Assembly (NCBI GenBank): GCA_944326255.1
Contig: CALVDG010000005.1
Span: forward strand, 38,458-102,457
Origin: an uncultured Bacteroidales bacterium
GTDB lineage: Bacteria; Bacteroidota; Bacteroidia; Bacteroidales; UBA932
Direction: 5' to 3'
Length of the DNA: 64,000 nucleotides
Shown: positions 17,931-27,128 of the stretch, one piece after another
Layout of the letters: each line of letters begins with the position of its first letter
Position numbering within the stretch: position 1 is the first letter of the stretch
Position numbers and translations under genes: made by a program
Notes under the pieces: generated by a model
The model's database searches: none
Seen by the model: the letters and a program-made list of their open reading frames with translations, nothing else
Told to the model about the DNA's origin: nothing

Positions 17931-19019
17931 ATGAAAAGAATTTTTTATTTCGCTGCAATGGCGCTTGCTGCCTGCACAGTAATCTCCTGCGAAAAGGAAG
18001 ATCCCAAAGATCCCGGTACACCCGGAGGTGGTGATGATACCACTCCTACGAAACTTGCTACCCCTAACGTGAAAGCCGAGGTAGGTGAGACTGAAGTTTT
18101 AGTTTCTTGGGAAGCTGTTGCCAATGCTGCTTCTTACGAGTATACAGTAGACAACGGTGCTGCCACAGCTACTGAGGCAACCTCTTTCACACTCGCAGTT
18201 GCCGACCTCGATGCCGGTAACCACACTGTATCCGTAACAGCTCTGCCTGCCGAGGGCTCAAAGGACTACACCAAGTCTGACGCCGGTACTTATTCTTTCA
18301 ACATCGAAGAAGAAGAAGGTGACGACCCCAATCCTCCGACAGGAAACCTCGCGGATTGGATTGGAACATATACTGCGACTGCTGAAAAAGGTCTCTTGGT
18401 AGGAACTGACTCAGAGGGTTATATCACATACGCAGAAACAACAGCCCCGGCATCTTTTGAAATTACTATTTCTGAAAATGCATTGACAGATGGAACTCCT
18501 ATTGCTGTCATCGAAGGTCTTAGTCTTGTTAAATTTCAAGATGGCTCATCTCCTTTTGCTGCGGCGTACGTTCAGTCAGATGGTTCTCTTTCTATGGGCT
18601 TTGATATCTCTGTAGGTACGGTTAATGCTACATATGCTGGTGGCACTACCGTTGAAATGTCTTTGATTTGGACACCATTCCTTCTCATTGAGGGTGGAAA
18701 TGAAGACGGTAGTGATCTTATTACCCCTATATATGACGGTGTTGCTACCTATGTACTCCGCAATGAAGATGGTGTAATAACATTGTCAGGAGGCGAGGGC
18801 TCAATAGAGGGATTCCCTTATACAGTATTGGGTGCAGAGGCTATGGGTTACGATGCTAATGGTCAGCTTGGTATTTTCAATAGCTCAGGAGACGTACATC
18901 CTGCAGGAACAATTACCTTGACCAAGACCAGCAATAACGCACCAGCTGCAAATTTCAGCTCAAACATGAAATTCAATGCACGTGCAAACTTCCTTATGCC
19001 TTTCTCAATGGTAAAATAA
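17931..19019 (+). CDS. surface lipoprotein with FnIII-like domain
   Basis: A 362-residue lipoprotein: MKRIFYFAAMALAACTVISC with lipid Cys at 20, followed by EKEDPKD. The K-E-D after Cys resembles the lipoprotein export signal known from Capnocytophaga, suggesting exposure at the cell surface. Residues about 40-125 read like a fibronectin type III domain (KLATPNVKAEVGETEVLVSW and YEYTVDNG). A Pro/Asp/Glu-rich linker follows, then a domain from about 140 that I do not recognise. Codons in that second half (from about 18360) look more AT-rich than the first half. It stands alone between rplQ and a strong terminator. Confidence 0.7.
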   Translation: MKRIFYFAAMALAACTVISCEKEDPKDPGTPGGGDDTTPTKLATPNVKAEVGETEVLVSWEAVANAASYEYTVDNGAATATEATSFTLAVADLDAGNHTVSVTALPAEGSKDYTKSDAGTYSFNIEEEEGDDPNPPTGNLADWIGTYTATAEKGLLVGTDSEGYITYAETTAPASFEITISENALTDGTPIAVIEGLSLVKFQDGSSPFAAAYVQSDGSLSMGFDISVGTVNATYAGGTTVEMSLIWTPFLLIEGGNEDGSDLITPIYDGVATYVLRNEDGVITLSGGEGSIEGFPYTVLGAEAMGYDANGQLGIFNSSGDVHPAGTITLTKTSNNAPAANFSSNMKFNARANFLMPFSMVK

Positions 19020-19038
19020 TTATCCTTTAACAAATATT

Positions 19039-19074
19039 GAGGATGACTCGGCAACGGGTCATCCTCTTTTTTTT
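19039..19074 (+). terminator. rho-independent terminator after the lipoprotein
   Basis: GAGGATGAC and GTCATCCTC form a perfect 9-bp stem around a 10-nt loop, followed directly by eight T. It lies 20 bp after the lipoprotein stop codon. Confidence 0.93.
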
Positions 19075-19328
19075 ACCCTTTTCCCTCGCCCCTGTCTTCT
19101 GTTTTCCCCATCCGTACCCGCTTCCCGTCCGGAAAGTGTACCTATCCTCCGCACTTTCCCTCTGATGCATTCGTGCAGCCGCTCTCCCAGGCCCTCCCCA
19201 CCGCCCTTCACCGTTTCCCCGACGGGAGTGAACCATTTTCCCGCCTTTGCCGTACACCCTCCGCGAAAGTCTTCTATTTTCCGTATATTATGTACGGGAG
19301 ATTAGGACTGCGATGGTGTGATTTTTGC
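19075..19328. other. non-coding pyrimidine-rich block
   Basis: No gene is apparent. About 19075-19260 is strongly biased to C and T on the plus strand (CCTCGCCCCTGTCTTCTG and similar), giving a purine-rich minus strand. A short inverted repeat, CCGTA and TACGG, follows at 19281-19297. Confidence 0.5.
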
Positions 19329-19336
19329 TACTTTTG
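19329..19336 (+). promoter_or_regulatory. -7 element before gpmI
   Basis: TACTTTTG fits TAnnTTTG and lies 39 bp before the ATG. The -33 element is weak (CTG at 19308-19310, 18 nt upstream). Confidence 0.6.
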
Positions 19337-19375
19337 CGTCCGAAAATAATTGTGATTGAATAAAGAACAAGGATT

Positions 19376-20920
19376 ATGGACAAGAAAGTATTACTTATGA
19401 TCCTCGACGGCTGGGGCGAGGGCAGGCACGACCGCTCCAACGCCATCTACACTCAGGGAACTCCCAATCTCGACAAGCTCAGGGCACAGTATCCCGTGTC
19501 GTTTCTTAAGGCCTGCGGCGAGGACGTGGGTCTTCCCGCCGGACAGATGGGCAACTCCGAGGTGGGGCACCTCAACATCGGCGCAGGCCGCATCGTTTAT
19601 CAGGACCTGGTCAAGATCAACATGGCCTGCAGCCAGCACAAACTTCTGGAAAACAAGGAAATCAAAGCAGCATACGATTATGTGGCCTCCAGCGGTAAGG
19701 CCCTGCACTTCTTCGGACTGTGCTCCCACGGCGGAGTCCACAGTTCCCTGGCACATCTCTACGAGTTCCTCGAGGTGGCCGCACAGTATAAGCTGCCCAA
19801 GGTATATGTCCACTGCTTCATGGACGGCCGCGACTGTGACCCCCGCAGCGGCAAGGGCTTCATCGAGGAGCTGCAGGCCAAGTGTGCTGAGCTCCGCGCC
19901 AAATACCCCGATCCCTCGCAGGGCCCCGTCATCGCCAGCATCATCGGCCGCTACTACGCCATGGACCGCGACAAGAGGTGGGACCGCGTCAAGATGGCCT
20001 ACGACTTAGTTGTAAGCGGTGAGGGCGAGAAGTTCACCGACCCCGTAGCAGCCATGCAGAGTTCCTACGACGAGGGCGTGACCGATGAGTTCGTAAAGCC
20101 CCACTGCGGCGTGGATGCCGCCGGCAAGCCCCTGGGACTCATCTCCGAGGGCGACGCCGTCATCTTCTACAACTTCCGCAATGACCGCGCCCGCGAGATC
20201 ACCGCAGTGCTCACCCAGCAGGATATGCCGGAGCAGGGCATGAAGACCATCCCCCTGTACTACTGCTGCCTGACCCCCTACGACGACAAGTTCACCGGAC
20301 TGCACATCCTCTTCGACAAGGAGAACGTGCCCGACACCATCGGCGAGGTAGTCTCCAAGGCCGGACGCAGGCAGCTCCGCATCGCCGAGACCGAGAAATA
20401 CGCCCACGTGACCTTCTTCTTCTCCGGCGGACGCGAGGAACCTTTCGAGGGCGAGTCCCGCATCCTCATCAACTCCCCCAAGGTGGCAACCTACGACCTC
20501 AAGCCCGAGATGTCCGCTCCCGAGGTGACTGAGGCTCTCATAGCCGAGTTGAATAAAGGCGTATATGACATGGTCATCCTCAATTTTGCCAACGGTGATA
20601 TGGTAGGCCACACCGGAGTCTACGAGGCTATCTGCAAGGCCGTCAAGACCGTGGACGAGTGCGTGGCCAAGGTAGTCGCCGCAGCCCGTGCAGGCGGCTA
20701 CAGCGTGCTCATCACCGCCGACCACGGCAACGCCGACCACGCAGTCAACGAGGACGGTACCCCCAACACCGCCCACTCCCTCAACCCAGTGCCCTTCATT
20801 GCCGTAGACGATGATGTCAAGAGCCTCCGCGACGGCCGCCTGGCCGACATCGCCCCCACCATGCTCAAGCTCATGGGCATCCCCGCCCCTGCCGACATGA
20901 CCGGCGAGCCCCTCTTCTAA
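19376..20920 (+). CDS. gpmI: 2,3-bisphosphoglycerate-independent phosphoglycerate mutase
   Basis: Interconverts 3- and 2-phosphoglycerate in glycolysis using two Mn ions and a phosphoserine. The 514 residues include [18 protein letters not shown] (metal Asp), [17 protein letters not shown] with the nucleophile Ser61, [24 protein letters not shown] and the second metal cluster [15 protein letters not shown]. Length and order match the alkaline-phosphatase-superfamily iPGM. The gene is more GC-rich than its neighbours with many C-ending codons, as expected of a highly expressed gene. It is transcribed alone. Confidence 0.97.
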   Translation: MDKKVLLMILDGWGEGRHDRSNAIYTQGTPNLDKLRAQYPVSFLKACGEDVGLPAGQMGNSEVGHLNIGAGRIVYQDLVKINMACSQHKLLENKEIKAAYDYVASSGKALHFFGLCSHGGVHSSLAHLYEFLEVAAQYKLPKVYVHCFMDGRDCDPRSGKGFIEELQAKCAELRAKYPDPSQGPVIASIIGRYYAMDRDKRWDRVKMAYDLVVSGEGEKFTDPVAAMQSSYDEGVTDEFVKPHCGVDAAGKPLGLISEGDAVIFYNFRNDRAREITAVLTQQDMPEQGMKTIPLYYCCLTPYDDKFTGLHILFDKENVPDTIGEVVSKAGRRQLRIAETEKYAHVTFFFSGGREEPFEGESRILINSPKVATYDLKPEMSAPEVTEALIAELNKGVYDMVILNFANGDMVGHTGVYEAICKAVKTVDECVAKVVAAARAGGYSVLITADHGNADHAVNEDGTPNTAHSLNPVPFIAVDDDVKSLRDGRLADIAPTMLKLMGIPAPADMTGEPLF

Positions 20921-20946
20921 AGCACATATTTCATCACGATACCGCA

Positions 20947-20981
20947 CAGCCGGAGCCGTCCCCCATTGGATTGCCCGGCTG
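20947..20981 (+). terminator. possible terminator after gpmI
   Basis: CAGCCGG and CCGGCTG form a 7-bp stem with a 21-nt loop, followed by TTGGTTTTA. It sits 26 bp after the gpmI stop. The T tract is interrupted, so confidence is moderate. Confidence 0.5.
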
Positions 20982-21058
20982 TTGGTTTTATCAGCAGTCA
21001 GTTTGCGGGAAAGGTGCAAGTTGCTAAGTACCTGATAATCATCGACAACCTGCGTTGA

Positions 21059-21103
21059 GAAGGTGCCCTGTCGCCTTTTGAAACGCCGACGCGCCACCTT
21101 TTG
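21059..21103. repeat. REP-like palindrome, left copy
   Basis: GAAGGTGCCCTGTCG, CCTTTTGAAACGC, then CGACGCGCCACCTTTTG. The arms pair imperfectly (AAGGTG and GTCG match; the four bases between do not). CTGATAATCA lies 25 bp upstream. The loop and left arm are nearly identical to the copy at 22366-22412. The remaining sequence between gpmI and the transposase (20982-21322) shows no gene. Confidence 0.8.
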
Positions 21104-21322
21104 TTATAGATAAGTTGCTGATTACTAGATAAATAATGTATCTGCTCCGTGCCCCAAAAGTGAATCTGAAAATTGCCAGGAAGGGATATTGTGGCAGACT
21201 GATAGGTAGGAGCGGCATGGACCTGCGATGTTGTCCAGAAAGATACGTCTATTTTACCAATAGCGTAAATTTTTAATAATTAGCCTATTGCGATTGCGGG
21301 AAATTTGTGTGATATTTGCGCT

Positions 21323-22168
21323 ATGGAGAAAAGTTACTGGCACATCTGTACGGACGGGCTGGCGCGGGAGATTATCTTCAAGGATGTGAGAGACTACATC
21401 TTCGGGATGAACGGAGTGCCGGCACTGTCGCTTTCTTATGACATCACTGTCCTGGCTTTCTGCCTGATGAGCAATCATGTCCATTTTGTCGTTCACGGAG
21501 TTGAGAAAGACTGCAGGGCTTTTATCGTAGCCTACAAGAAGCGTCTGTCACTAATTGCCGATGTAGGTATGGCTGGCATCTGTGTCAAGCAGATAGATAC
21601 GGACGATTACCTTCTCAGGGTCATCGGGTATGTGTTGCGCAACCCGGTCGGGGCCGGTCTCGGAGTCATGCCTCAGTTCTACCGCTGGAGCTCCGCGTCG
21701 CTTTACTTCAATAAAGACAGAGTCGTTGACGGTATTACAGTAGAGGATGTGGGCACTAAAAAGATGCGCGGGATACTCCGTTCGCATTATCGGCTTCCTT
21801 CAGACTATATCGTTACGACAGACGGTATGGTGGATCCGTCATGTTACGTGGATTACCGGGCAGTGGAGACCCTCTTCGGTCATGTCGGCCGTATGCTGTA
21901 TTTTCTTTCCCGCAACGATGATCTGGAGATGGAGCTTACTGAAAACCATCTCTCCAAGTCCACCTACTCCGATGAGGAACTGGCAGTCTCAGTACGTGTA
22001 ATCTGCCGCGAGAAGTTCGGCTGCGACTCACCCGACGGTCTGAGCGTGGAGGCCCGATACTCCCTCGCCTCCATCTTGCGCAAGCGTTACGGCCTGGGCC
22101 CGAAACAGCTGGCGCGTCTGACCGGCACGGATCCCCAGCTCCTCAGAGGCATCCTGCATAAGAAATAA
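21323..22168 (+). CDS. REP-associated Y1 (HUH) transposase
   Basis: A 281-residue single-strand DNA transposase of the Y1/IS200-like type found alone in genomes (RAYT). The HUH motif is at residues 52-54 (MSNHVHFVVHG) and the candidate catalytic Tyr is Y71 in AYKKRLS. RVIGYVLRNPVGAGL is the conserved block after it. The C-terminus (YGLGPKQLARLTGTDPQLLR) looks like a helix-turn-helix. ATG 21323 is preferred over an in-frame TTG at 21305, which overlaps a promoter-like GATATTTG. Related palindromes lie about 220 bp on either side. The frame is intact, so it may be active. Confidence 0.9.
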   Translation: MEKSYWHICTDGLAREIIFKDVRDYIFGMNGVPALSLSYDITVLAFCLMSNHVHFVVHGVEKDCRAFIVAYKKRLSLIADVGMAGICVKQIDTDDYLLRVIGYVLRNPVGAGLGVMPQFYRWSSASLYFNKDRVVDGITVEDVGTKKMRGILRSHYRLPSDYIVTTDGMVDPSCYVDYRAVETLFGHVGRMLYFLSRNDDLEMELTENHLSKSTYSDEELAVSVRVICREKFGCDSPDGLSVEARYSLASILRKRYGLGPKQLARLTGTDPQLLRGILHKK

Positions 22169-22365
22169 CAGGGCATCCGACTGTCCCCGGAGCCTTGTCG
22201 GGCATTATCAGATTCATTCGCTGAAGAAGTGATTGGAGAAGCGGCAAGATAGAGGACGCTCTGGCCGGAAAACCGCTCAGGGTCTCGTTCAACTGAAACC
22301 GTAATAGGAGACGTGGCAAGGAATGATATGAACAGTGCTCTGATAGTCAGTGACTTGGTGGTGCG

Positions 22366-22412
22366 AAAAGGTGCCCTGTCGGCTTTTGAAACGGCGACAG
22401 GGCACCTTTTTA
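22366..22412. repeat. REP-like palindrome, right copy
   Basis: AAAAGGTGCCCTGTCG and CGACAGGGCACCTTTT form a perfect 16-bp stem around GCTTTTGAAACGG. CTGATAGTCA lies about 25 bp upstream, as CTGATAATCA does at the left copy. It could also act as a terminator because T residues follow. Nothing else is seen in 22169-22509. Confidence 0.85.
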
Positions 22413-22509
22413 AGAAACTAACTAAAAGACAGTCAGCGATATACGGACTTGCAAGCTTGCCCCGCTACAATCAATACTGCCGTCCCGCCGGAGTGGTTGC
22501 AGACGGATA

Positions 22510-22541
22510 TTGTATGGATATTGAAAAAATGCATATATTTG
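22510..22541 (+). promoter_or_regulatory. promoter of the B12 uptake operon
   Basis: TTG (22510-22512), 21 nt, TATATTTG (22534-22541), immediately before the cobalamin riboswitch. The transcript would begin close to the first aptamer helix. Confidence 0.75.
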
Positions 22542-22544
22542 CGG

Positions 22545-22720
22545 GCGCAACGGTTCCGTATAGGATTAAAAGGGAACCGGGTGAGAGTCCCGGACAGTTC
22601 CCGCTGCTGTGAGTTCCAATGATGTTCCGGCACTTTTGCCACTGATGCCCTGGGAGATAGACCGTCTGCCGGGATTCGGGAAGGCGTCCGGAACGGAACG
22701 AGTCAGAAGACCTGCCTTGC
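22545..22720 (+). promoter_or_regulatory. cobalamin riboswitch aptamer
   Basis: The conserved elements of the B12 riboswitch appear in order: GGGAACCGGGTGAGAGTCCC, CCGCTGCTGTGAG, the B12 box GCCACTG (22638-22644), GGGAAGGCG and the closing GTCAGAAGACCTGCC (22702-22716). It lies about 100 nt before the TonB-dependent receptor start. The known behaviour of this class is repression of downstream genes when adenosyl- or aquacobalamin is bound. Downstream AGGTCTTC (22765-22772) is complementary to GAAGACCT (22706-22713) and may belong to the expression platform. Confidence 0.95.
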
Positions 22721-22818
22721 GACACGGATCAGCGGCCTACGGGTGTTTAGGCTCCGGACTCTAGAGGTCTTCGCGGCGTTTCTGCTCTTCAAGCTGCTGT
22801 CCATTTTAGGAAAAGAAT

Positions 22819-24921
22819 ATGGCAGTGCGATTCATAGATAGAATGATGTTTCCTGTAGTGCTGACGGTGTCGGCCCTGACGGCATTTCTGTTGTCGGCAG
22901 CTCCTGTAGCGTACGGAGCGCGGGTGAGCCCGGCTGAGAGAGCCCGGGCAGCTGCCGTATACGATATGCCTGCAAGTGCAGTGGATACGATTCCGGAAGT
23001 GGATACGGTCTACGCATTGGACGAGCTGATGGTGGTGGCGACCCGCACCTCGCAGGAGATAGTGCCGGTGCAGATGCTCTCGGGAGAGAAGCTGCGCACT
23101 CTGGGCACACATTCCATAGCCGATGCCATACGGTATTTCTCGGGTGTGCAGATCAAGGACTACGGCGGTATCGGCGGGCTCAAGACGATAAATGTCCGCA
23201 GCCTAGGCAGCCAGCATGTGGGAGTGTTCTACGACGGTGTGGAGCTGGGCAATGCGCAGAACGGAATAGTGGACCTGGGGCGGTTCTCCTTAGACAATAT
23301 GGAATCCGTCTCCTTGTACAACGGCCAGAAGAGCTCGACTCTCCAGTCGGCCAAGGACTATGCCTCGGCGACAGCGGTCTATCTGCAGACCAAGAAGCCC
23401 CGCTTTGAGGACGGGAAACGCAACAACTGGAACCTAGGCCTCAAGGGCGGATCGTTCGCCACGGTCAATCCGTCGGTGCTGTGGGAACACAGGATATCGG
23501 ACCGGGTATCGCTCTCGGCCAGTACGGAGTTCCTGTATACTTCGGGCCGCTATAAGTTCACGTATGCCAAGCAGAACGGTTACGACACGACAGGCATCAG
23601 GCAGAACGGGGATATCCGCATGACCCGGGCCGAGGTGGCCTTGTTCGGGGACATCGAGAACGGCTGGTGGAAGGCCAAGGCCTACTTTTACGACTCGGAG
23701 CGGGGTTATCCCGGAGCTGTGGTCAGAGGAAAGTTCGTGCATCAGGACCGGCAACGGGATGACAATTTTTTCGTACAGGGCTCTTTCAAGAAGGATTTCA
23801 CCTCATGGTATTCCCTGCTGCTCAACGGCAAATACGCATACGACTATCTGCATTACCTTTCAGATCCTCGTCTGGATGTGACTACTATGTATGTGGACAA
23901 CCGTTACTACCAGCAGGAGGCGTATTTCTCCGCCGCGCATCGGTTCAAGCCTTTCAAGTGGTGGGAACTGTCCCTGGCGACGGACTTTCAGTGGAACAGT
24001 CTGGACGCCGATATGCGCGATTTCGTTTACCCTATGCGCTACTCGGCATACGGAGCGGCAGCGACGGCCTTTGAGTTCGGAGGCTTCAAGCTGTCGGCAT
24101 CACTTCTGTACATATTCGTCCACGACGTGCTGCGCTCGGGCAGCGGCAGGGTGGATGACAGGCACAATCTGTCACCGTCGGTTATCGCTTCATGGAAGCC
24201 GTTCCGCAACATAGACCTGGAACTCAGGGCGTTTTACAAAAAGTCCTACCGTATGCCCACTTTCAATGACCTCTATTATACCTTTACCGGTGTCTCGTGG
24301 CTGGAGCCGGAGGAGACCGTCCAGTACGACTTCGGGGCCACCTGGTCGCTGATACGCCGCAGCGGATGGTTCAGGGGCGTGGATGTGCAGGGTGACTTTT
24401 ATTTCAACCAGATAGACAATAAGATAGTGGCCATGCCCACTTCCAACCAGTTCCGCTGGACGATGATGAATCTCGGCTATGTGGAGATACTGGGTGCGGA
24501 CATCGCGGCCCAGGGCTATTTCCGCTTCGGGCCGGTGGATGTGTCCCCGAGGGTGAGCTACACTTTCCAGCGGGCCCGGGACTTGTCGGATCCCTCATCG
24601 GAGTGGTACGGCGGACAGGTGCCTTACATACCCCTGCACAGCTGTTCGGTGACTGTGGGTGCGGCCCTGCGCAGCTGGTCGCTCAACTACAGCTTCATCT
24701 ACACCGGAGGGCGGTATGAGTCCGTTGCCAACATCCCTGAGAACTATTCCCAGCCCTGGTACACCCACGATGTGTCCCTGACCAAGTCGTTTGAGTTCAA
24801 CGGCTGGGAGCTGAGGGCCACGCTCCTGGTAAACAACATACTCAACCAGCAGTACGAGGTAGTCCAGTGCTACCCGATGCCGGGCACCAATTTCATGATT
24901 AAAGTCAATTTCATAATATGA
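22819..24921 (+). CDS. btuB: TonB-dependent vitamin B12 receptor, BtuB-like
   Basis: A 700-residue outer-membrane barrel that imports a ligand using TonB energy. After a signal peptide (to about residue 34) comes a TonB-box-like stretch (DELMVVATRTSQEIVPVQML) and a plug domain (AIRYFSGVQIKDYGGIGGLK, INVRSLGSQHVGVFYDGVEL). The barrel ends in an aromatic C-terminus (NFMIKVNFII). The substrate assignment rests on the cobalamin riboswitch and the BtuG-like gene, which overlaps its stop by 4 bp. A second possible start is ATG 22846. Confidence 0.9.
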   Translation: MAVRFIDRMMFPVVLTVSALTAFLLSAAPVAYGARVSPAERARAAAVYDMPASAVDTIPEVDTVYALDELMVVATRTSQEIVPVQMLSGEKLRTLGTHSIADAIRYFSGVQIKDYGGIGGLKTINVRSLGSQHVGVFYDGVELGNAQNGIVDLGRFSLDNMESVSLYNGQKSSTLQSAKDYASATAVYLQTKKPRFEDGKRNNWNLGLKGGSFATVNPSVLWEHRISDRVSLSASTEFLYTSGRYKFTYAKQNGYDTTGIRQNGDIRMTRAEVALFGDIENGWWKAKAYFYDSERGYPGAVVRGKFVHQDRQRDDNFFVQGSFKKDFTSWYSLLLNGKYAYDYLHYLSDPRLDVTTMYVDNRYYQQEAYFSAAHRFKPFKWWELSLATDFQWNSLDADMRDFVYPMRYSAYGAAATAFEFGGFKLSASLLYIFVHDVLRSGSGRVDDRHNLSPSVIASWKPFRNIDLELRAFYKKSYRMPTFNDLYYTFTGVSWLEPEETVQYDFGATWSLIRRSGWFRGVDVQGDFYFNQIDNKIVAMPTSNQFRWTMMNLGYVEILGADIAAQGYFRFGPVDVSPRVSYTFQRARDLSDPSSEWYGGQVPYIPLHSCSVTVGAALRSWSLNYSFIYTGGRYESVANIPENYSQPWYTHDVSLTKSFEFNGWELRATLLVNNILNQQYEVVQCYPMPGTNFMIKVNFII

Positions 24922-26096
24922 GAATAAACGCAGCGAATATCATTTTTATCGGACTGCTGTCCGTCTGTCTTGCCGGATGTCTGTCCTCCTGCCGTAAGGA
25001 AGATCCTGTCCTGCGGGGCGAGGGTGACCATGTCGGAGGCGGAGAGAGCGGAGAGGTCAAGGGATTCTTCCTGCTCAACGAGGGCAATATGGGCAGCAAC
25101 AAGGCCACGCTGGACTATTATGACTATGGGACGGGGGACTATACGCGCAATATCTATCCCGAGCGCAATCCTGGTGTGGCTCTGGAGCTCGGGGATGTGG
25201 GCAATGACCTGGGCATCTACGGAGGTAAGCTCTATGCCGTCATCAACTGCTCCAACCTCGTGGAAGTCATGGATGTGGAGACAGCCGTACATGCTGCTCA
25301 GGTGTCTATCCCAAACTGCCGGTATATAGCATTTGACGGCGGATATGCGTATGTCAGCTCCTACGCCGGGGCGGTGGAGTTCGACCCGGAGTACCGGCGG
25401 GGCTATGTGGCCAAGATAGATACGGTGACGATGCAGGTGGTCGATACCTGCGGCGTAGGCTACCAGCCGGAGGAGATGGCCGTGGTGTCGGGCCGGCTCT
25501 ATGTGGCCAACTCCGGCGGATATATGGCTCCGGACTACGACAGTACGGTGTCGGTCATAGACCTGGCCACATTTGAGGTGATCAATGAGATAGAGGTGGC
25601 TCCCAACCTGCATCAGGTAAAGTTGGGAGGCGACGGTATGCTTTACGTGTCGTCCCGAGGAGACTATTACGGCCTTCAGTCCTCCACATACATCATCGAC
25701 CCTTCCACTGACGAGGTCGTGGAGGAACTGGAACTGCTGCAGAACAGCGACATGGCGGTCTACGGTGATTATCTGTATGTTATCTCTCACTCCTGGAGCA
25801 ACGTATCGCTGGACTACCGGACCGGATACGCAGTGTTCAATACCCGGGACGGGGTGACGGTGACCCGCAACTTCATCACCGACGGCACCGAGGACGGGAT
25901 AACCACACCTTACTGTATAGCCGTCAATCCTGCAAACGGAGACATCTTCCTGACCGATGCCAAGGATCACGTGACTCCCGGCTACATACACTGCTACGGG
26001 CAGGACGGTGTCCGCAAGTGGTCGGCACGCACAGGCGATATTCCCGGTCACATAGTGTTTACCACCAAACAGTTAAAACCATTGGAACAAATTTAA
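24918..26096 (+). CDS. BtuG-like surface beta-propeller lipoprotein (DUF5074/YncE)
   Basis: A 392-residue lipoprotein. LSSC with Cys25 followed by RKEDP fits a lipobox plus surface export signal. The rest consists of propeller-type repeats (GFFLLNEGNMGSNKATLDYY, LYAVINCSNLVEVMD, YVSSYAGAVEFD, LYVANSGGYMAPDYDSTVSV, LYVSSRGDYYG), as in the DUF5074/YncE family. In Bacteroides thetaiotaomicron the surface propeller BtuG sits over BtuB and captures B12 with very high affinity; riboswitch and gene order support the same role here. It overlaps btuB by 4 bp (ATGA). Confidence 0.87.
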   Translation: MRINAANIIFIGLLSVCLAGCLSSCRKEDPVLRGEGDHVGGGESGEVKGFFLLNEGNMGSNKATLDYYDYGTGDYTRNIYPERNPGVALELGDVGNDLGIYGGKLYAVINCSNLVEVMDVETAVHAAQVSIPNCRYIAFDGGYAYVSSYAGAVEFDPEYRRGYVAKIDTVTMQVVDTCGVGYQPEEMAVVSGRLYVANSGGYMAPDYDSTVSVIDLATFEVINEIEVAPNLHQVKLGGDGMLYVSSRGDYYGLQSSTYIIDPSTDEVVEELELLQNSDMAVYGDYLYVISHSWSNVSLDYRTGYAVFNTRDGVTVTRNFITDGTEDGITTPYCIAVNPANGDIFLTDAKDHVTPGYIHCYGQDGVRKWSARTGDIPGHIVFTTKQLKPLEQI

Positions 26097-26116
26097 ATTT
26101 TTAAAATTTTATAAAA

Positions 26117-27121
26117 ATGAACCACATTCTTAAAATTTCCCTTGCGGCAGCTGCCGCAGTTGTACTGGCCGCATCCTGCCAGAAAGAGATTCCCGCCCCT
26201 TCAGTAACCCTTGAAAGCAGTTACGAGATTGTGGTAGGTGAAGAACTGACAATAACTCCTGTCTACAAGAACTGCGAAGGAGCAGTCTATACGTGGACAC
26301 TCAATGAGCAAGTTATCGGCAATGAGGCCAGTCTCGTTTATACATTCCTGGAAGCAGGAGACTTCGCTGTGTCGGTGAGCGTTGAGACGGAAGGAGGCAA
26401 CGCACAGGCTTCCACTAATGTCAAGGTAAAAGAGAATACCGCTGTCCTGACTTTTGAGGGCGAGTATTGGGATGCTCTTATCGATGACCCTCAGTACGGC
26501 GGACCTCTGCTTTACGGTGAGTATGACGAGGCCAATTACACCTATCTCGGAACTGATTACAGCTGGTTCGATGACGGCAATACTTTCCTGGCCTCCGAAC
26601 TGTGCGAGAATTACGGCGCGAAGGTGTACTGGAACGGAGGACATGCCGTATCCGGTTACGTAGGACAGGAACCCACTGGTGATTATATGCTTCAGCTGGC
26701 CATCCCCCTGGAAAGCGGACACAATGGATCCAAGAATTTCTGTGTACACAACGGCTATAAGAGCGGCAGCTCCATCGCTACCGGATACTTCTACTTCAAG
26801 GACGGTGTAGGAAGAATCATTGAGAGCATGTACGTCACCAACACCTCTTATTATCTGGGCTCTTTCGATGTTCTTGGAACTGAAACGGACTGGACCAAAA
26901 TAACAGCGACGGGCTATGATGCGGAAGGCACCGTCACCGGAACCAGCGAGTTCTATCTTTCCAAGGACGGTGAGAGTATCAACGAGTGGACTCTGTGGGA
27001 TCTCACCGGACTAGGAACTCCTGTAAAAGTGGAATTTGACATAACTTCATCCATGGTCAATGAATGGGGAATGGCCATTCCCGGCTATTTCGCCTATGAC
27101 GACGTGACAGTCAGACTGTAA
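26117..27121 (+). CDS. lipoprotein with PKD-like and DUF4465-like domains, BtuH-like candidate
   Basis: A 334-residue lipoprotein: VVLAASCQKEIP, lipid Cys near 21. Residues about 30-110 form a PKD-like Ig domain (TPVYKNCEGAVYTWTLNEQV). From about residue 113 the sequence (FEGEYWDALIDDPQYGG, YWNGGHAVSGYVGQ, GSSIATGYFYFKDGVGR, DWTKITATGYDAEG, FAYDDVTVRL) fits DUF4465, a jelly-roll type domain. A class of surface B12-binding proteins, BtuH, has been described from riboswitch-linked loci of gut Bacteroidota; that this one is an orthologue is inference from context. Confidence 0.7.
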   Translation: MNHILKISLAAAAAVVLAASCQKEIPAPSVTLESSYEIVVGEELTITPVYKNCEGAVYTWTLNEQVIGNEASLVYTFLEAGDFAVSVSVETEGGNAQASTNVKVKENTAVLTFEGEYWDALIDDPQYGGPLLYGEYDEANYTYLGTDYSWFDDGNTFLASELCENYGAKVYWNGGHAVSGYVGQEPTGDYMLQLAIPLESGHNGSKNFCVHNGYKSGSSIATGYFYFKDGVGRIIESMYVTNTSYYLGSFDVLGTETDWTKITATGYDAEGTVTGTSEFYLSKDGESINEWTLWDLTGLGTPVKVEFDITSSMVNEWGMAIPGYFAYDDVTVRL

Positions 27122-27128
27122 TCAGCAT

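Noticed and set aside
19027..19257. 76-codon minus-strand frame in the pyrimidine-rich block
   Set aside because: Gly/Arg/Lys-rich product of composition; it ends in the terminator of the lipoprotein gene.
20006..21097. 363-codon minus-strand frame opposite gpmI
   Set aside because: Shadow of a highly biased gene; low-complexity Gly/Val/Asp composition.
22313..22612. Small open frame before the B12 operon
   Set aside because: It runs through the palindrome, the promoter and the first half of the riboswitch, so coding is very unlikely.
24870..26051. 393-codon minus-strand frame opposite the BtuG-like gene
   Set aside because: Shadow frame; the plus strand has a lipoprotein signal and propeller repeats.
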